Origin: Cellulomonas sp. Root930
Lineage (GTDB): Bacteria; Actinomycetota; Actinomycetes; Actinomycetales; Cellulomonadaceae
Reading direction: 5' to 3'
DNA length: 64,000 bases
Assembly: GCA_001429255.1 (NCBI GenBank)
Contig: LMJI01000001.1
Span: 1,782,310-1,846,309 of the forward strand
Below the pieces are notes generated by a model. That model was given only the letters and a program-made list of their open reading frames with translations, was not told where the DNA came from and did not search any database. Of this stretch, positions 28,687 through 38,407 are shown in pieces. Positions within the stretch are counted from its first letter, which is position 1, and every line of letters starts with the position of its first letter. A program made the translations under genes and the position numbers.

Positions 28687-29729
28687 CCTGTCCCAGCTGC
28701 GGCACGGTCGCCGCCGACGGCTCGGCGTTCTGCGAGCACTGCGGCACGGCCCTCGGCGCCCCGGCGCCGGTGGCGGTCGCCGTGCTCGACGAGCCTGACG
28801 CGCCGACCACCCCGGTCTGCCGGTCCTGCGGCGGCACGATCGCTGCCGACGGCTACTGCGAGCACTGCGGCGAGCTCGCGGTGAGCGAGCGCGACCACTG
28901 GGCCGAGCTGCCGTCCCCGCTCCTCGGCGGGGTCTGTGACAAGGGTCGGCGCAAGAGCCGCAACGAGGACGCGATGGCGCTCGCGGTGGTCGGCACCACC
29001 GCCGTCCTGGTGGTCTGCGACGGGGTGTCCAACATCCCGGACTCCGACATCGCGAGCCTCGCCGCCGCGCGCGCGGCGCGGGACGTCCTGGTCGGCGCGA
29101 CCCCCGAGTCCGTCGGGGCCTGGTCCGCTCTTCTCGTCGACGCGGCAGCGGCGGCCGACAAGGCCATCGCCCTCGCGGTCGGGGACATGTCCGGACGCGC
29201 CGAGCCGCCGTCGTGCACGTTCGTCGCGACCGTCGTCGACGGTCCCACCGTCGTCGCGGCCTGGCTGGGCGACTCCCGCGCGTACTGGATCCCGGACGCG
29301 GGCGACGCCCACCAGATCAGCGTGGACGACTCGGCCGCGAACGAGATGATCGCGCGCGGCATCCCGCGGGCACGCGCGGAGGCCTCCCGCGAGGGGCACG
29401 CCATCACGCGCTGGCTCGGACCCGACGCGGAGACCGTCGTCCCGCAGACCGCGACCACCCGCGCGCAGGGGCCCGGCTGGGTGCTGGTCTGCTCGGACGG
29501 GCTGTGGAACTACTGCTCCGAGGCCGACGACGTCGCGGACCTGCTCCATCGCACCGCGGAGAAGGTCGGTCAGTCGCCCGACGTGATCTCCGGCGAGCTG
29601 GTCCGCTGGGCCAACGAGCAGGGCGGGCACGACAACATCACCGCCGCGCTGGCCCGTGTCGCCGCACCCTTCGATACTGTCCAGACCGAAGAGACGGTGT
29701 CGGCCCAGTCCGCACCGCCCGCAGCCTGA
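28683..29729 (+). CDS. Zinc-ribbon PP2C-type protein phosphatase (348 aa)
   Basis: GTG 28683 gives the 4-nt GTGA overlap used elsewhere in this operon; in-frame GTG codons at 28671 and 28680 are alternatives. Two zinc ribbons open the protein (C3, C6, C17, C20 and C46, C49, C59, C62). They are followed by a PP2C domain with metal residues in KSRNEDA (D96), VVCDG (D113), WLGDSRAY, LVCSDGLWN and GGHDNIT. It should dephosphorylate Ser/Thr sites set by PknG. The N-terminal ribbon pattern CxxCG is shared with the kinase and FHA proteins and may dock the three together. Confidence 0.9.
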   Translation: MTCPSCGTVAADGSAFCEHCGTALGAPAPVAVAVLDEPDAPTTPVCRSCGGTIAADGYCEHCGELAVSERDHWAELPSPLLGGVCDKGRRKSRNEDAMALAVVGTTAVLVVCDGVSNIPDSDIASLAAARAARDVLVGATPESVGAWSALLVDAAAAADKAIALAVGDMSGRAEPPSCTFVATVVDGPTVVAAWLGDSRAYWIPDAGDAHQISVDDSAANEMIARGIPRARAEASREGHAITRWLGPDAETVVPQTATTRAQGPGWVLVCSDGLWNYCSEADDVADLLHRTAEKVGQSPDVISGELVRWANEQGGHDNITAALARVAAPFDTVQTEETVSAQSAPPAA

Positions 29730-29738
29730 GGAGCCACA

Positions 29739-31016
29739 GTGGCCGACTTCCGCACCGAGGTGTTCCAGAACGAGTTCCTCTCCGACGGTGCCACGGACGT
29801 GCACGCGATCGTCACCGTGACCAGCACCGGCGCGGGCACCGCGGCGTCGTCCGGCGGAGGCGTCGCCGAGATCGTCATCATCGACACGTCCGGCTCCATG
29901 AGCGGGCCGAACATCGAGGCCGCCAAGTACGCGGCGCAGGTGGCGGTCGACCAGATCGCCGACGGCACCTGGTTCGCGGTGATCGGCGGCAGCCACGTGG
30001 CCAACCGCGCGTTCCCGTACCCGAACGCCCCGGTCGCGATCGTGCAGATGGAGCCAGGCGCGCGCGAGGAGGCCAAGCGCGCCATCTCGTTCATGCGGCC
30101 CTCGGGCGGCACCGCGATGAGCACCTGGCTGCGGCTGGCGGACGCGATCTTCGCGATGGTCCCGCAGGCGGCGCAGAAGCACGCGATCCTGCTCACCGAC
30201 GGCCGCAACGAGTCGGAGCCGCGCGCCGAGCTGTCCAAGGCGATCGCCGACGTCACCGGGCACTTCCAGTGCGACGCGCGCGGCGTCGGGTCCAGCTGGG
30301 AGGTGGCCGAGCTGCGCGAGATCGCGACGGCGCTGCTGGGCACGGTCGACCTCATCCGGAACCCGGCGGACATCGCCGAGGACTTCAAGGCGCTGGTGAA
30401 CGAGTCGATGTCCAAGGGCGTGGCGGACGCCGAGCTGCGCGTCTGGGCACCCCAGGGCGCGCAGGTCCTGTTCGTCCGGCGGGTGGCCCCGACCGTGGAG
30501 GACATCACGTCCAGGCGCACGGAGGTGAACGCGCTCACGGGGGCGTACCCGACCGGGGCGTGGGGCGACGAGTCCCGCGACTACCACGTGGCCATCCGGG
30601 TGCCGTCGAAGCCCGTCGGCGCCGAGCAGCTGGCCGCGCGCGTGCAGATCGCGGTCGGCGGGGACGTGCTGGCGTCGGGGCTGGTCAAGGCCCGCTGGTC
30701 CGACGACAGCTCGCTCACCGCGCGCATCAACCCCGAGGTCGCGCACTACACCGGCCAGGCCGAGCTCGCGTCCGTCATCCAGGAGGGGCTGGCCGCCAAG
30801 GCGTCCGGCGACGAGGCCACGGCGACCGTCAAGCTGGGCCGCGCGGTCCAGCTGGCCGCCGAGACCGGCAACGAGGAGGCCACCTCCCGGCTGCGGCGGG
30901 TGGTCGAGATCGACGACGAGGAGAAGGGCACCGTGCGCCTCAAGCGCAACGCCGACAAGCTCGACGAGATGGCGCTCGACACCGCGTCCACCAAGACGAC
31001 GCGGGTCCGCCGGTGA
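29739..31016 (+). CDS. von Willebrand factor A domain protein (425 aa)
   Basis: It starts 9 nt after the phosphatase with GAGGAG as Shine-Dalgarno. Residues about 43-220 form a vWA domain with an intact MIDAS site (D49-T-S-G-S in IIDTSGSMS, then GGTAMSTW and LLTDGRNE). The C-terminal half has a beta-rich region and a helical tail with TVKLGRAVQLAAETGNEEATSRLRRVVEID. There is no signal peptide, so it acts in the cytoplasm. A vWA protein beside a kinase and a PP2C recalls the TerY triad of Ter stress systems. It may bind metal-dependently to a phospho-partner. Confidence 0.88.
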   Translation: MADFRTEVFQNEFLSDGATDVHAIVTVTSTGAGTAASSGGGVAEIVIIDTSGSMSGPNIEAAKYAAQVAVDQIADGTWFAVIGGSHVANRAFPYPNAPVAIVQMEPGAREEAKRAISFMRPSGGTAMSTWLRLADAIFAMVPQAAQKHAILLTDGRNESEPRAELSKAIADVTGHFQCDARGVGSSWEVAELREIATALLGTVDLIRNPADIAEDFKALVNESMSKGVADAELRVWAPQGAQVLFVRRVAPTVEDITSRRTEVNALTGAYPTGAWGDESRDYHVAIRVPSKPVGAEQLAARVQIAVGGDVLASGLVKARWSDDSSLTARINPEVAHYTGQAELASVIQEGLAAKASGDEATATVKLGRAVQLAAETGNEEATSRLRRVVEIDDEEKGTVRLKRNADKLDEMALDTASTKTTRVRR

Positions 31017-31750
31017 GCACCGTCGTCTGCCCGAACGGCCACACGTCCACGTCCACCGACTACTGCGACGTCTGCGGCGCGCCCATCGAGGCGTCGGCCC
31101 CGGCGGAGGCTCCCGAGCCCGCCGCGGCGGGGATCGGGACCGCCACCACCTGCCCGCACTGCGGCGCGCCCGCCTCGTCGCTGGCATTGTTCTGCGAGGT
31201 CTGCGGCTACGACTTCACGACGGGCACAGCGCCCGCCCCGGTCGCGCCGCCGGCCCCGGTCTCCGCACCCGTGCCGGTGACGACCGACCCCGACCCCGAC
31301 CCCGACCCGGTGGCCGCAGCCCTCCCGACGCCCGCCCCCGACGGCGCCGAGTCCTGGGTGGCCGAGGTCTGGGTGGACCCCGACTGGTACGCCGCCCAGC
31401 AGCCCGAGGACCCGATGCCGTCGGCCGGCCTGCCCGGTCTGGTGCCCCTGCGCGAGCGCAGCGTGCTCGTCGGCCGCCCGTCCGTGTCCCGCAACATCCA
31501 CCCCGCGGTCGACTGCGGGACGGACTCCGGGGTGTCCCGCCGGCACTGCCAGCTCAACACCGACGGTCAGCGCTGGTGGGTGGAGGACCTGCAGTCCGCC
31601 AACGGCACCTACGTGAGCCGCGCGGGCGACCCGCTGCCGACCACGCCGATCCCCGCCGGCCAGCGCAAGGAGATCGAGGACGGCGACCGGCTGTACCTCG
31701 GGGCGTGGACGCGCATCGTGATCCGCACGGCGCTCCCCGGCGAGGTCTGA
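31013..31750 (+). CDS. Zinc-ribbon FHA domain protein (245 aa)
   Basis: GTGA overlap with the vWA gene. Two zinc ribbons (C6/C18/C21 region and C47, C50, C61, C64) are followed by a Pro/Asp-rich linker with a DPDPDPD run. A C-terminal FHA domain (about 145-245) contains GRPS, SGVSRRHCQL and DLQSANGTY, the residues that bind phosphothreonine. In actinobacteria the known PknG output is an FHA protein (GarA/OdhI), but this one lacks a GarA-like N-terminus. It may be a scaffold that recruits PknG-phosphorylated partners instead of a GarA ortholog. Last gene of the operon. Confidence 0.88.
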   Translation: MSTVVCPNGHTSTSTDYCDVCGAPIEASAPAEAPEPAAAGIGTATTCPHCGAPASSLALFCEVCGYDFTTGTAPAPVAPPAPVSAPVPVTTDPDPDPDPVAAALPTPAPDGAESWVAEVWVDPDWYAAQQPEDPMPSAGLPGLVPLRERSVLVGRPSVSRNIHPAVDCGTDSGVSRRHCQLNTDGQRWWVEDLQSANGTYVSRAGDPLPTTPIPAGQRKEIEDGDRLYLGAWTRIVIRTALPGEV

Positions 31751-31849
31751 CCAGGGCCGAAGGTCCCGAGTTCTCCTCCGAGCGCGCGTGCTAACTTCCG
31801 AAGCACGCCAGGTCCGCGCAACGACGCCGGACCACGCTCGGGGGGTCTC

Positions 31850-33058
31850 ATGGCTGAGCAGTCCGACGGACGCATCGCAGTGCGGGTGCTCGTCATCGCG
31901 ATGCTCGGCTTCCTGGTCAACTTCTGGGCCTGGGCGCTCATCAGCCCGCTCGGCAACTCCTACGGCGAGGCGCTCGGGCTCACGGGCGTGCAGCAGTCGG
32001 TCCTGGTCGCCGTCCCCGTCATCGTGGGGTCGCTCGGCCGCATCCCCGTCGGGGCGCTGACCGACAAGTTCGGCTCGCGCCGCATGTTCCCGACGGTCAC
32101 CGTGCTGACGATCCTGCCGGTGCTCTTCATCGGGTTCGTCGCCGAGACCTACGCGGCCATGCTCGTCGGCGGCTTCTTCCTCGGGCTCGGCGGTACCGCG
32201 TTCGCGATCGGCGTGCCGGCGGTGAACCAGTGGTTCGCGCCCGAGCGGCGGGGGACCGCGCTGGGGCTGTTCGGGCTCGGCATGGGCGGCACGGCGATCT
32301 CCGCGTTCACCACCGTGCGGATCACGGACGCCTACGGTCCGGAGGCGCCGTTCATCCTGGTGGCGTGCGTGCTGGCCGTCTACGCGGTGGCCTCCGCGCT
32401 GCTGCTGCGCGACAAGCCGGGCCGGCCGGTGCCGACGGGCTCGTTCCTGGCCCGCACGTGGGCGACCGCGCGGATCCCGGCCACCGGCCAGCTGTCCCTG
32501 CTGTACGCCCTGGGCTTCGGCGGGTTCGTCGCGTTCAGCGTCTACCTGCCCACGTACCTGGTGAACGCGTACGACCTCACCGCCGCCGACGCCGCCGCGC
32601 GCACCGCGGGGTTCGTCGTCCTCGCGGTGGCCATGCGTCCGGTCGGTGGCACGCTCTCCGACCGGGTCGGTCCGGTGCCGGTCCTCCTGGCTGCCTTCGT
32701 CGTCACCGGCGTCCTGGCGCTCGTCGCCGCGCTCGAGCTGCCCCTGATCCCGCTGGCCACGATCGCGTTCCTCGGCCTCGCCGCCGCGCTCGGGGCGGCC
32801 TCCGGGGCGGTGTTCGCGCTGGTCGCGCAGGTGGCTCCCCAGGACAAGGTGGGCGCGGTGACGGGCATCGTCGGCGCCGCCGGTGGCCTCGGCGGCTTCT
32901 TCCCGCCGTTGGTCATGGGGGCCGTCTTCGACCTGGTGGGCGACTACAGCCTCGGGTACGTGCTGCTCGCGGTGAGTTCGCTCGCCGTCGCCTGGTTCAC
33001 CGCCGGCCCCGTGCGACGGGCCGCTCGCGCACGTGCCGACGCCACCGCCACCCACTGA
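31850..33058 (+). CDS. narK: Nitrate/nitrite transporter NarK, MFS type (402 aa)
   Basis: Twelve hydrophobic segments and the nitrate/nitrite porter pattern are visible: NFWAWALISPLG in the first helix, GRIPVGALTDKFGSRRMFP, and GLGGTAFAIGVPAVNQWFAPERRGTALGLFGLGMGG, the nitrate signature region. A second such Gly-rich motif is VGAVTGIVGAAGGLGGFFPP. GGGGGG lies before ATG. It precedes narG by 10 nt, so it is co-transcribed with the reductase and should import nitrate or exchange it for nitrite. Confidence 0.92.
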   Translation: MAEQSDGRIAVRVLVIAMLGFLVNFWAWALISPLGNSYGEALGLTGVQQSVLVAVPVIVGSLGRIPVGALTDKFGSRRMFPTVTVLTILPVLFIGFVAETYAAMLVGGFFLGLGGTAFAIGVPAVNQWFAPERRGTALGLFGLGMGGTAISAFTTVRITDAYGPEAPFILVACVLAVYAVASALLLRDKPGRPVPTGSFLARTWATARIPATGQLSLLYALGFGGFVAFSVYLPTYLVNAYDLTAADAAARTAGFVVLAVAMRPVGGTLSDRVGPVPVLLAAFVVTGVLALVAALELPLIPLATIAFLGLAAALGAASGAVFALVAQVAPQDKVGAVTGIVGAAGGLGGFFPPLVMGAVFDLVGDYSLGYVLLAVSSLAVAWFTAGPVRRAARARADATATH

Positions 33059-33068
33059 AGGAGCAGTC

Positions 33069-36000
33069 ATGACCGGACTGGACGAGGGTGTGGTCGAGGC
33101 GCTGCTCAAGACGCGCCGGTTCCTGCGCAAGAACGAGGTGTCGGCGGACCTGCGCACGCTGCACCAGATCGGCGGGCGCGACGCGGACACGTTCTACCGG
33201 GACCGCTGGAGCCACGACAAGGTGGTCCGGTCCACGCACGGCGTGAACTGCACGGGCTCGTGCTCGTGGAAGGTGTTCGTCAAGGACGGCATCATCACGT
33301 GGGAGGCCCAGCAGACGGACTACCCGTCGACCGGCCCGGACCGCCCCGAGTACGAGCCGCGGGGCTGCCCGCGCGGGGCCGCCTTCTCCTGGTACACCTA
33401 CTCGCCGACGCGCGTCCGGTACCCGTACGTCCGCGGCCTCCTGCTGGAGATGTACCGCGAGGCCAAGGCGCGGCTGGGTGACCCGGTGCTGGCGTGGGCG
33501 GACGTCGTCGGCGATCCCGTCCGGTCCGCGCGGTACAAGGCGGCGCGCGGCAAGGGCGGGCTGGTGCGGGCGTCGTGGGCCGAGGCCGTCGAGATGGTGG
33601 CCGCCGCGCACGTGCACACGATCAAGGAGCACGGCCCGGACCGGATCGCGGGGTTCTCGCCCATCCCGGCGATGTCGATGGTGTCGCACGGCGTCGGTGC
33701 CCGGTTCTACGCGCTGCTGGGCGCCCCGATGCTCTCGTTCTACGACTGGTACGCGGACCTGCCGGTGGCCTCGCCGCAGGTGTTCGGCGACCAGACCGAC
33801 GTGCCCGAGTCGGGGGACTGGTGGGACGCCGGGTACCTGATCATGTGGGGCTCGAACGTGCCCGTGACCCGCACGCCGGACGCGCACTGGATGGTCGAGG
33901 CGCGGTACCGCGGGCAGAAGGTCGTCGCGGTCTCGCCCGACTACGCGGACAACGTGAAGTTCGCCGACGAGTGGCTCGCACCGGCGCCCGGCACCGACGG
34001 CGCCTTGGCCATGGCGATGGGGCACGTGATCCTGCGGGAGTTCTTCGTCGAGCGGACCACCCCCTACTTCGACGGGTACGTGAAGAAGTTCACCGACCTG
34101 CCGTTCCTGATCACGCTCGACCCTGACCCTGACGGAGCCGGGTTCGTGCCCGGCAAGTTCCTCACCGCCGCGGACCTGGGGGAGACGTCGGAGAACGCGC
34201 AGTTCAAGACGGTCCTGCTCGACGAGACGACCGGGCAGCCCGTGGTGCCGAACGGGTCGCTCGGGTTCCGGTTCGGCACCGAGGGGGAAGGGCGCTGGAA
34301 CCTCGACCTGGCGTCCGTGGAGCCGCAGCTGAGCGCGGCGGGTGCCGGCTCGGGCACCGCGGCGGTCACCCTCCCGCGGTTCGACGCGGTCGACGGCTCC
34401 GCGGGGGCGATCCTGCGGGGCGTCCCGACCCGGCAGGTGGCCGGCCGCACGGTCACCACGGTGTTCGACCTGCTGCTCGCGCAGTACGGCGTCGGCCGCC
34501 CGGGGCTGCCCGGGACCTGGCCCACGGGGTACGACGACGCCGGCTCGCCCTGCACGCCCGCCTGGCAGGAGGAGATCACCGGGGTGCCGGCCGCCAAGGC
34601 GGAGAAGATCGGCCGCGAGTTCGCCGCCAACGCGGAGGAGTCGAAGGGCCGGTCGATGATCCTCATGGGCGCCGGGACCAACCACTGGTTCCACGCCGAC
34701 ACCATCTACCGCGCGTTCCTCACGCTCACCGCGCTGTGCGGGACGCAGGGCGTGAACGGCGGCGGCTGGGCGCACTACGTGGGCCAGGAGAAGGTCCGCC
34801 CGATCACCGGGTACGGCCTGTACGCCAACGCCCTCGACTGGTCGCGGCCGCCGCGGAACATGATCCAGACCGCGTACTGGTACCTGCACACCGACCAGTT
34901 CCGGTACGACCAGTTCGGCGCGGACGCGCTCGCGGCGTCGAAGTCGGGCGGGCTCTGGGCGGGGATGACGACCGCGGACGTGCTGGCGCAGTCGGCGCGG
35001 CTGGGGTGGATGCCGTCGTACCCGACGTTCGACCGCAACCCGCTGACGCTCGCGGACGACGTGGCCGCCTCGGGGAAGCCGGCCACGGAGTACGTCCCCG
35101 CGGCGCTGCAGGACGGCTCGCTGCGGTTCGCGGGCGAGGATCCCGACGCCCCCGAGAACTTCCCGCGCGTGCTCACCATCTGGCGGTCCAACCTGCTGGG
35201 CAGCTCCGCCAAGGGCAACGAGTATTTCCTCGAGCACCTGCTGGGCACCGACTCGTCGCTGCGGGCCGAGGAGGCGCCGCCCGAGCACCGACCGCGGGAC
35301 GTGGTCTGGAGGGACGAGGCGCCCCGCGGCAAGCTCGACCTGCTGCTCACCCTCGACTTCCGGATGACGTCGACCACCGTGTTCAGCGACGTCGTCCTGC
35401 CGGCGGCCACCTGGTACGAGAAGTACGACCTGAGCAGCACGGACATGCACCCGTTCGTGCACTCGTTCAACCCGGCCATCGCGCCGCCGTGGCAGACCCG
35501 CACCGACTTCGACGCGTTCCACGAGATCGCCAAGGCGTTCAGCACGCTCGCGGCGACGCACCTCGGCGTCCGGCAGGACGTCGTCGCGGTCCCGCTGACC
35601 CACGACACCCCGGACGCGATGGCGACCCCGTCGGGCATCGTGCGCGACTGGAAGACCGGGGAGTGCGACCCGGTCCCGGGCGTGACGATGCCGAAGCTGG
35701 TGGTCGTGGAGCGGGACTACCCCGCGGTCGCGGACAAGCTCGGCGCGCTCGGTCCGCTGGCCTCGTCGCTCGGCGCGACGACCAAGGGCATCACGTTCGA
35801 CCTCACCAAGCCCATCGAGTACCTCGGCAAGAAGAACGGGCTGGTCCGAGGGGGTGCGGGCGACGGACGGCCGTCGCTGCAGCGGGACGTGCACGTGTGC
35901 GAGGCGATCCTCGCGATGTCCGGCACCACCAACGGGCACCTGGCCACCGAGGGGTTCCACACCCTCGAGAAGCGCACCGGCCGGAAGCTGGCGGACCTGG

Positions 36001-36746
36001 CGGCGGAGCACGAGGGCAAGCAGGTGACGTTCGCGGACACGCAGGCCGCGCCGACGCCCGTCATCACGTCACCCGAGTGGTCCGGCTCCGAGTCGGGCGG
36101 CCGGCGGTACTCGCCGTTCACCATCAACGTCGAACGCCTCAAGCCCTGGCACACCCTCACGGGCCGGCAGCACTTCTTCCTCGACCACGACTGGATGACC
36201 GAGCTGGGCGAGAACCTGCCGGTCTTCCGCCCGCCCCTGAACATGGCCGCCCTGTTCGGGGAGCCGCAGATCGGGTCCAGCGGGGAGCTCGGCATCGCGG
36301 TCCGCTACCTGACGCCGCACAACAAGTGGTCCATCCACTCCGAGTACCAGGACAACCTCCTGATGCTCAGCCTGTCGCGCGGCGGTCCGGGCATCTGGAT
36401 GAGCCAGAAGGACGCGGACAAGATCGGGGTCACGGACAACGACTGGATCGAGGCGGTCAACCGCAACGGCGTCGTCGTCGCCCGCGCCATCGTGTCCCAC
36501 CGCATGCCGGAGGGGACGGTCTACATGCACCACGCGCAGGACCGGCTCATTGACGTCCCGCGCTCGCAGACCTCCGGCAAGCGGGGCGGCATCCACAACT
36601 CGCTGACCCGCATCCTCATGAAACCCAGCCACCTCATCGGCGGCTACGCCCAGCTGACCTTCGCGTTCAACTACCTGGGGCCCACGGGCAACCAGCGCGA
36701 CGAGGTCACGGTCATCCGTCGGCGCTCGCAGGAGGTGGAGTACTGA
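33069..36746 (+). CDS. narG: Respiratory nitrate reductase alpha subunit (1225 aa)
   Basis: The catalytic molybdenum subunit. The N-terminal [4Fe-4S] cluster ligands are H57-x3-C61-x3-C65-x34-C100, exactly the NarG spacing. The segment DQTDVPESGDWWD carries the Asp expected to ligate molybdenum. The protein starts at ATG 33069 after AAGGAG and has full length. It reduces nitrate to nitrite in the cytoplasm with electrons from NarH. The N-terminus lacks a functional Tat signal, as normal for Nar. Its stop overlaps the narH start (TGATG). Confidence 0.97.
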   Translation: MTGLDEGVVEALLKTRRFLRKNEVSADLRTLHQIGGRDADTFYRDRWSHDKVVRSTHGVNCTGSCSWKVFVKDGIITWEAQQTDYPSTGPDRPEYEPRGCPRGAAFSWYTYSPTRVRYPYVRGLLLEMYREAKARLGDPVLAWADVVGDPVRSARYKAARGKGGLVRASWAEAVEMVAAAHVHTIKEHGPDRIAGFSPIPAMSMVSHGVGARFYALLGAPMLSFYDWYADLPVASPQVFGDQTDVPESGDWWDAGYLIMWGSNVPVTRTPDAHWMVEARYRGQKVVAVSPDYADNVKFADEWLAPAPGTDGALAMAMGHVILREFFVERTTPYFDGYVKKFTDLPFLITLDPDPDGAGFVPGKFLTAADLGETSENAQFKTVLLDETTGQPVVPNGSLGFRFGTEGEGRWNLDLASVEPQLSAAGAGSGTAAVTLPRFDAVDGSAGAILRGVPTRQVAGRTVTTVFDLLLAQYGVGRPGLPGTWPTGYDDAGSPCTPAWQEEITGVPAAKAEKIGREFAANAEESKGRSMILMGAGTNHWFHADTIYRAFLTLTALCGTQGVNGGGWAHYVGQEKVRPITGYGLYANALDWSRPPRNMIQTAYWYLHTDQFRYDQFGADALAASKSGGLWAGMTTADVLAQSARLGWMPSYPTFDRNPLTLADDVAASGKPATEYVPAALQDGSLRFAGEDPDAPENFPRVLTIWRSNLLGSSAKGNEYFLEHLLGTDSSLRAEEAPPEHRPRDVVWRDEAPRGKLDLLLTLDFRMTSTTVFSDVVLPAATWYEKYDLSSTDMHPFVHSFNPAIAPPWQTRTDFDAFHEIAKAFSTLAATHLGVRQDVVAVPLTHDTPDAMATPSGIVRDWKTGECDPVPGVTMPKLVVVERDYPAVADKLGALGPLASSLGATTKGITFDLTKPIEYLGKKNGLVRGGAGDGRPSLQRDVHVCEAILAMSGTTNGHLATEGFHTLEKRTGRKLADLAAEHEGKQVTFADTQAAPTPVITSPEWSGSESGGRRYSPFTINVERLKPWHTLTGRQHFFLDHDWMTELGENLPVFRPPLNMAALFGEPQIGSSGELGIAVRYLTPHNKWSIHSEYQDNLLMLSLSRGGPGIWMSQKDADKIGVTDNDWIEAVNRNGVVVARAIVSHRMPEGTVYMHHAQDRLIDVPRSQTSGKRGGIHNSLTRILMKPSHLIGGYAQLTFAFNYLGPTGNQRDEVTVIRRRSQEVEY

Positions 36747-38407
36747 TGCGGATCATGGCGCAGATGTCGATGGTGATGAACCTCGACAAGTGCATCGGCT
36801 GTCACACGTGCTCGGTGACCTGCAAGCAGGCGTGGACCAACCGCGCCGGCACCGAGTACGTCTGGTTCAACAACGTGGAGACGCGACCCGGGCAGGGGTA
36901 CCCGCGGACCTACCAGGACCAGGAGCGCTGGCAGGGCGGGTGGACACTGAACAAGCGCGGCCGCCTCAAGCTCAAGGCGGGCGGGCGGCTGAAGAACCTG
37001 GCGACGATCTTCGTCAGCCCCAAGATGCCGTCGCTCGACGACTACTACGAGCCGTGGACGTACGACTACGAGACGCTGACAACCGCACCTCTCCAGGAGC
37101 ACACCCCGGTGGCCCGGCCGCGGTCGCTGATCAGCGGCGAGCCCATGCAGATCGGGTGGAGCGCCAACTGGGACGACGACCTGGGCGGCAGCGCCGCGAC
37201 CCTCGCGGGCGACCCGATCCTGGCCAGGGTGTCCACGAAGATCAAGTTCGAGTTCGAGCAGACGTTCATGTTCTACCTGCCGCGCATCTGCGAGCACTGC
37301 CTCAACCCGTCGTGCGCGGCGTCGTGCCCCTCGGGCGCCATCTACAAGCGCGCCGAGGACGGGATCGTGCTGGTCGACCAGGACCAGTGCAAGGGCTGGC
37401 GCAAGTGCGTCACGGGCTGCCCGTACAAGAAGATCTACTTCAACCACCGCACCGGCAAGGCCGAGAAGTGCACGTTCTGCTTCCCGCGCATCGAGGTGGG
37501 CCTGCCGACGGTCTGCTCGGAGACGTGCGTCGGCCGGCTGCGGTACCTCGGCCTGGTCCTCTACGACGCCGACAAGGTGCTGGCGGCCGCGTCGGTGACC
37601 GACGAGCACGACCTGCTGGAGGCGCAGCGCGGGGTGTTCTGCGACCCGCACGACCCCGCGGTGGTCCGGGAGGCCGAGCGCGCCGGCATCCCGCGCGACT
37701 GGATCGAGGCCGCCCAGCGCTCCCCGATCTGGGCCCTGATCAGCACGTTCAAGGTGGCCCTGCCGCTGCACCCCGAGTACCGCACGATGCCGATGGTCTG
37801 GTACATCCCGCCGCTGTCGCCGGTGGTCGACGCTGTCGCCGAGACCGGCGAGGACGCCGAGTCCAAGGGCAACCTGTTCGCGGCCATCGACCAGCTCCGG
37901 ATCCCGGTGGAGTACCTGGCCGAGCTGTTCACGGCGGGGGACACGGTGCCGGTGACCGGGGTGCTGAAGAAGCTCGCCGCGATGCGTTCGTACATGCGCG
38001 ACATCTCGATGGGTCGCGACGCCGACCCGTCGATCCCCGCGGCCGTCGGCATGACCGAGCAGGAGATGCTCGACATGTACCGGCTGCTGGCCATCGCCAA
38101 GTACGACGAGCGGTACGTCATCCCGGCAGCCCACGCGGAGGCGGCGCACGGCCTGGAGGAGATCGCGACCGAGTGCAGCCTCGACTACGACGGCGGCCCC
38201 GGCATGGGCGGCTCCGGGCCGTTCGGCGAGGGTTCCGGTGCCGGCACGCCGCTGGCGGTGGAGAACTTCCGGGCGCTCAAGGACCGGCAGACCGCCGACG
38301 AGGTCACGCCGACCGGGGGACAGGGCGGACGCGTCAACCTGCTCAACTGGGACGGCAAGGGCAGCCCGCCGCCCGGGCTGTTCCCCCAGCGGAAGGATCC
38401 GTCATGA
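36746..38407 (+). CDS. narH: Respiratory nitrate reductase beta subunit (553 aa)
   Basis: The iron-sulfur subunit with four cysteine groups: CIGCHTCSVTC near residue 16, CEHCLNPSCAASC, CKGWRKCVTGC (Trp in place of one Cys, the hallmark of the [3Fe-4S] cluster) and CTFCFPRIEVGLPTVCSETC. It passes electrons from NarI to NarG. The C-terminal extension is Gly-rich and longer than in E. coli. The start overlaps narG by one base and the stop overlaps narJ by ATGA. Confidence 0.97.
   Translation: MRIMAQMSMVMNLDKCIGCHTCSVTCKQAWTNRAGTEYVWFNNVETRPGQGYPRTYQDQERWQGGWTLNKRGRLKLKAGGRLKNLATIFVSPKMPSLDDYYEPWTYDYETLTTAPLQEHTPVARPRSLISGEPMQIGWSANWDDDLGGSAATLAGDPILARVSTKIKFEFEQTFMFYLPRICEHCLNPSCAASCPSGAIYKRAEDGIVLVDQDQCKGWRKCVTGCPYKKIYFNHRTGKAEKCTFCFPRIEVGLPTVCSETCVGRLRYLGLVLYDADKVLAAASVTDEHDLLEAQRGVFCDPHDPAVVREAERAGIPRDWIEAAQRSPIWALISTFKVALPLHPEYRTMPMVWYIPPLSPVVDAVAETGEDAESKGNLFAAIDQLRIPVEYLAELFTAGDTVPVTGVLKKLAAMRSYMRDISMGRDADPSIPAAVGMTEQEMLDMYRLLAIAKYDERYVIPAAHAEAAHGLEEIATECSLDYDGGPGMGGSGPFGEGSGAGTPLAVENFRALKDRQTADEVTPTGGQGGRVNLLNWDGKGSPPPGLFPQRKDPS

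Noticed and set aside
28242..31187. A 981-codon antisense frame under the phosphatase and vWA genes
   Set aside because: Codon-position shadow of strongly conserved sense proteins; no family features or ribosome site.
32997..36011. A 1004-codon open frame antisense to narG
   Set aside because: It is a GC-bias shadow: no recognisable domain, Arg/His/Val-rich composition, and it covers the fully supported narG.
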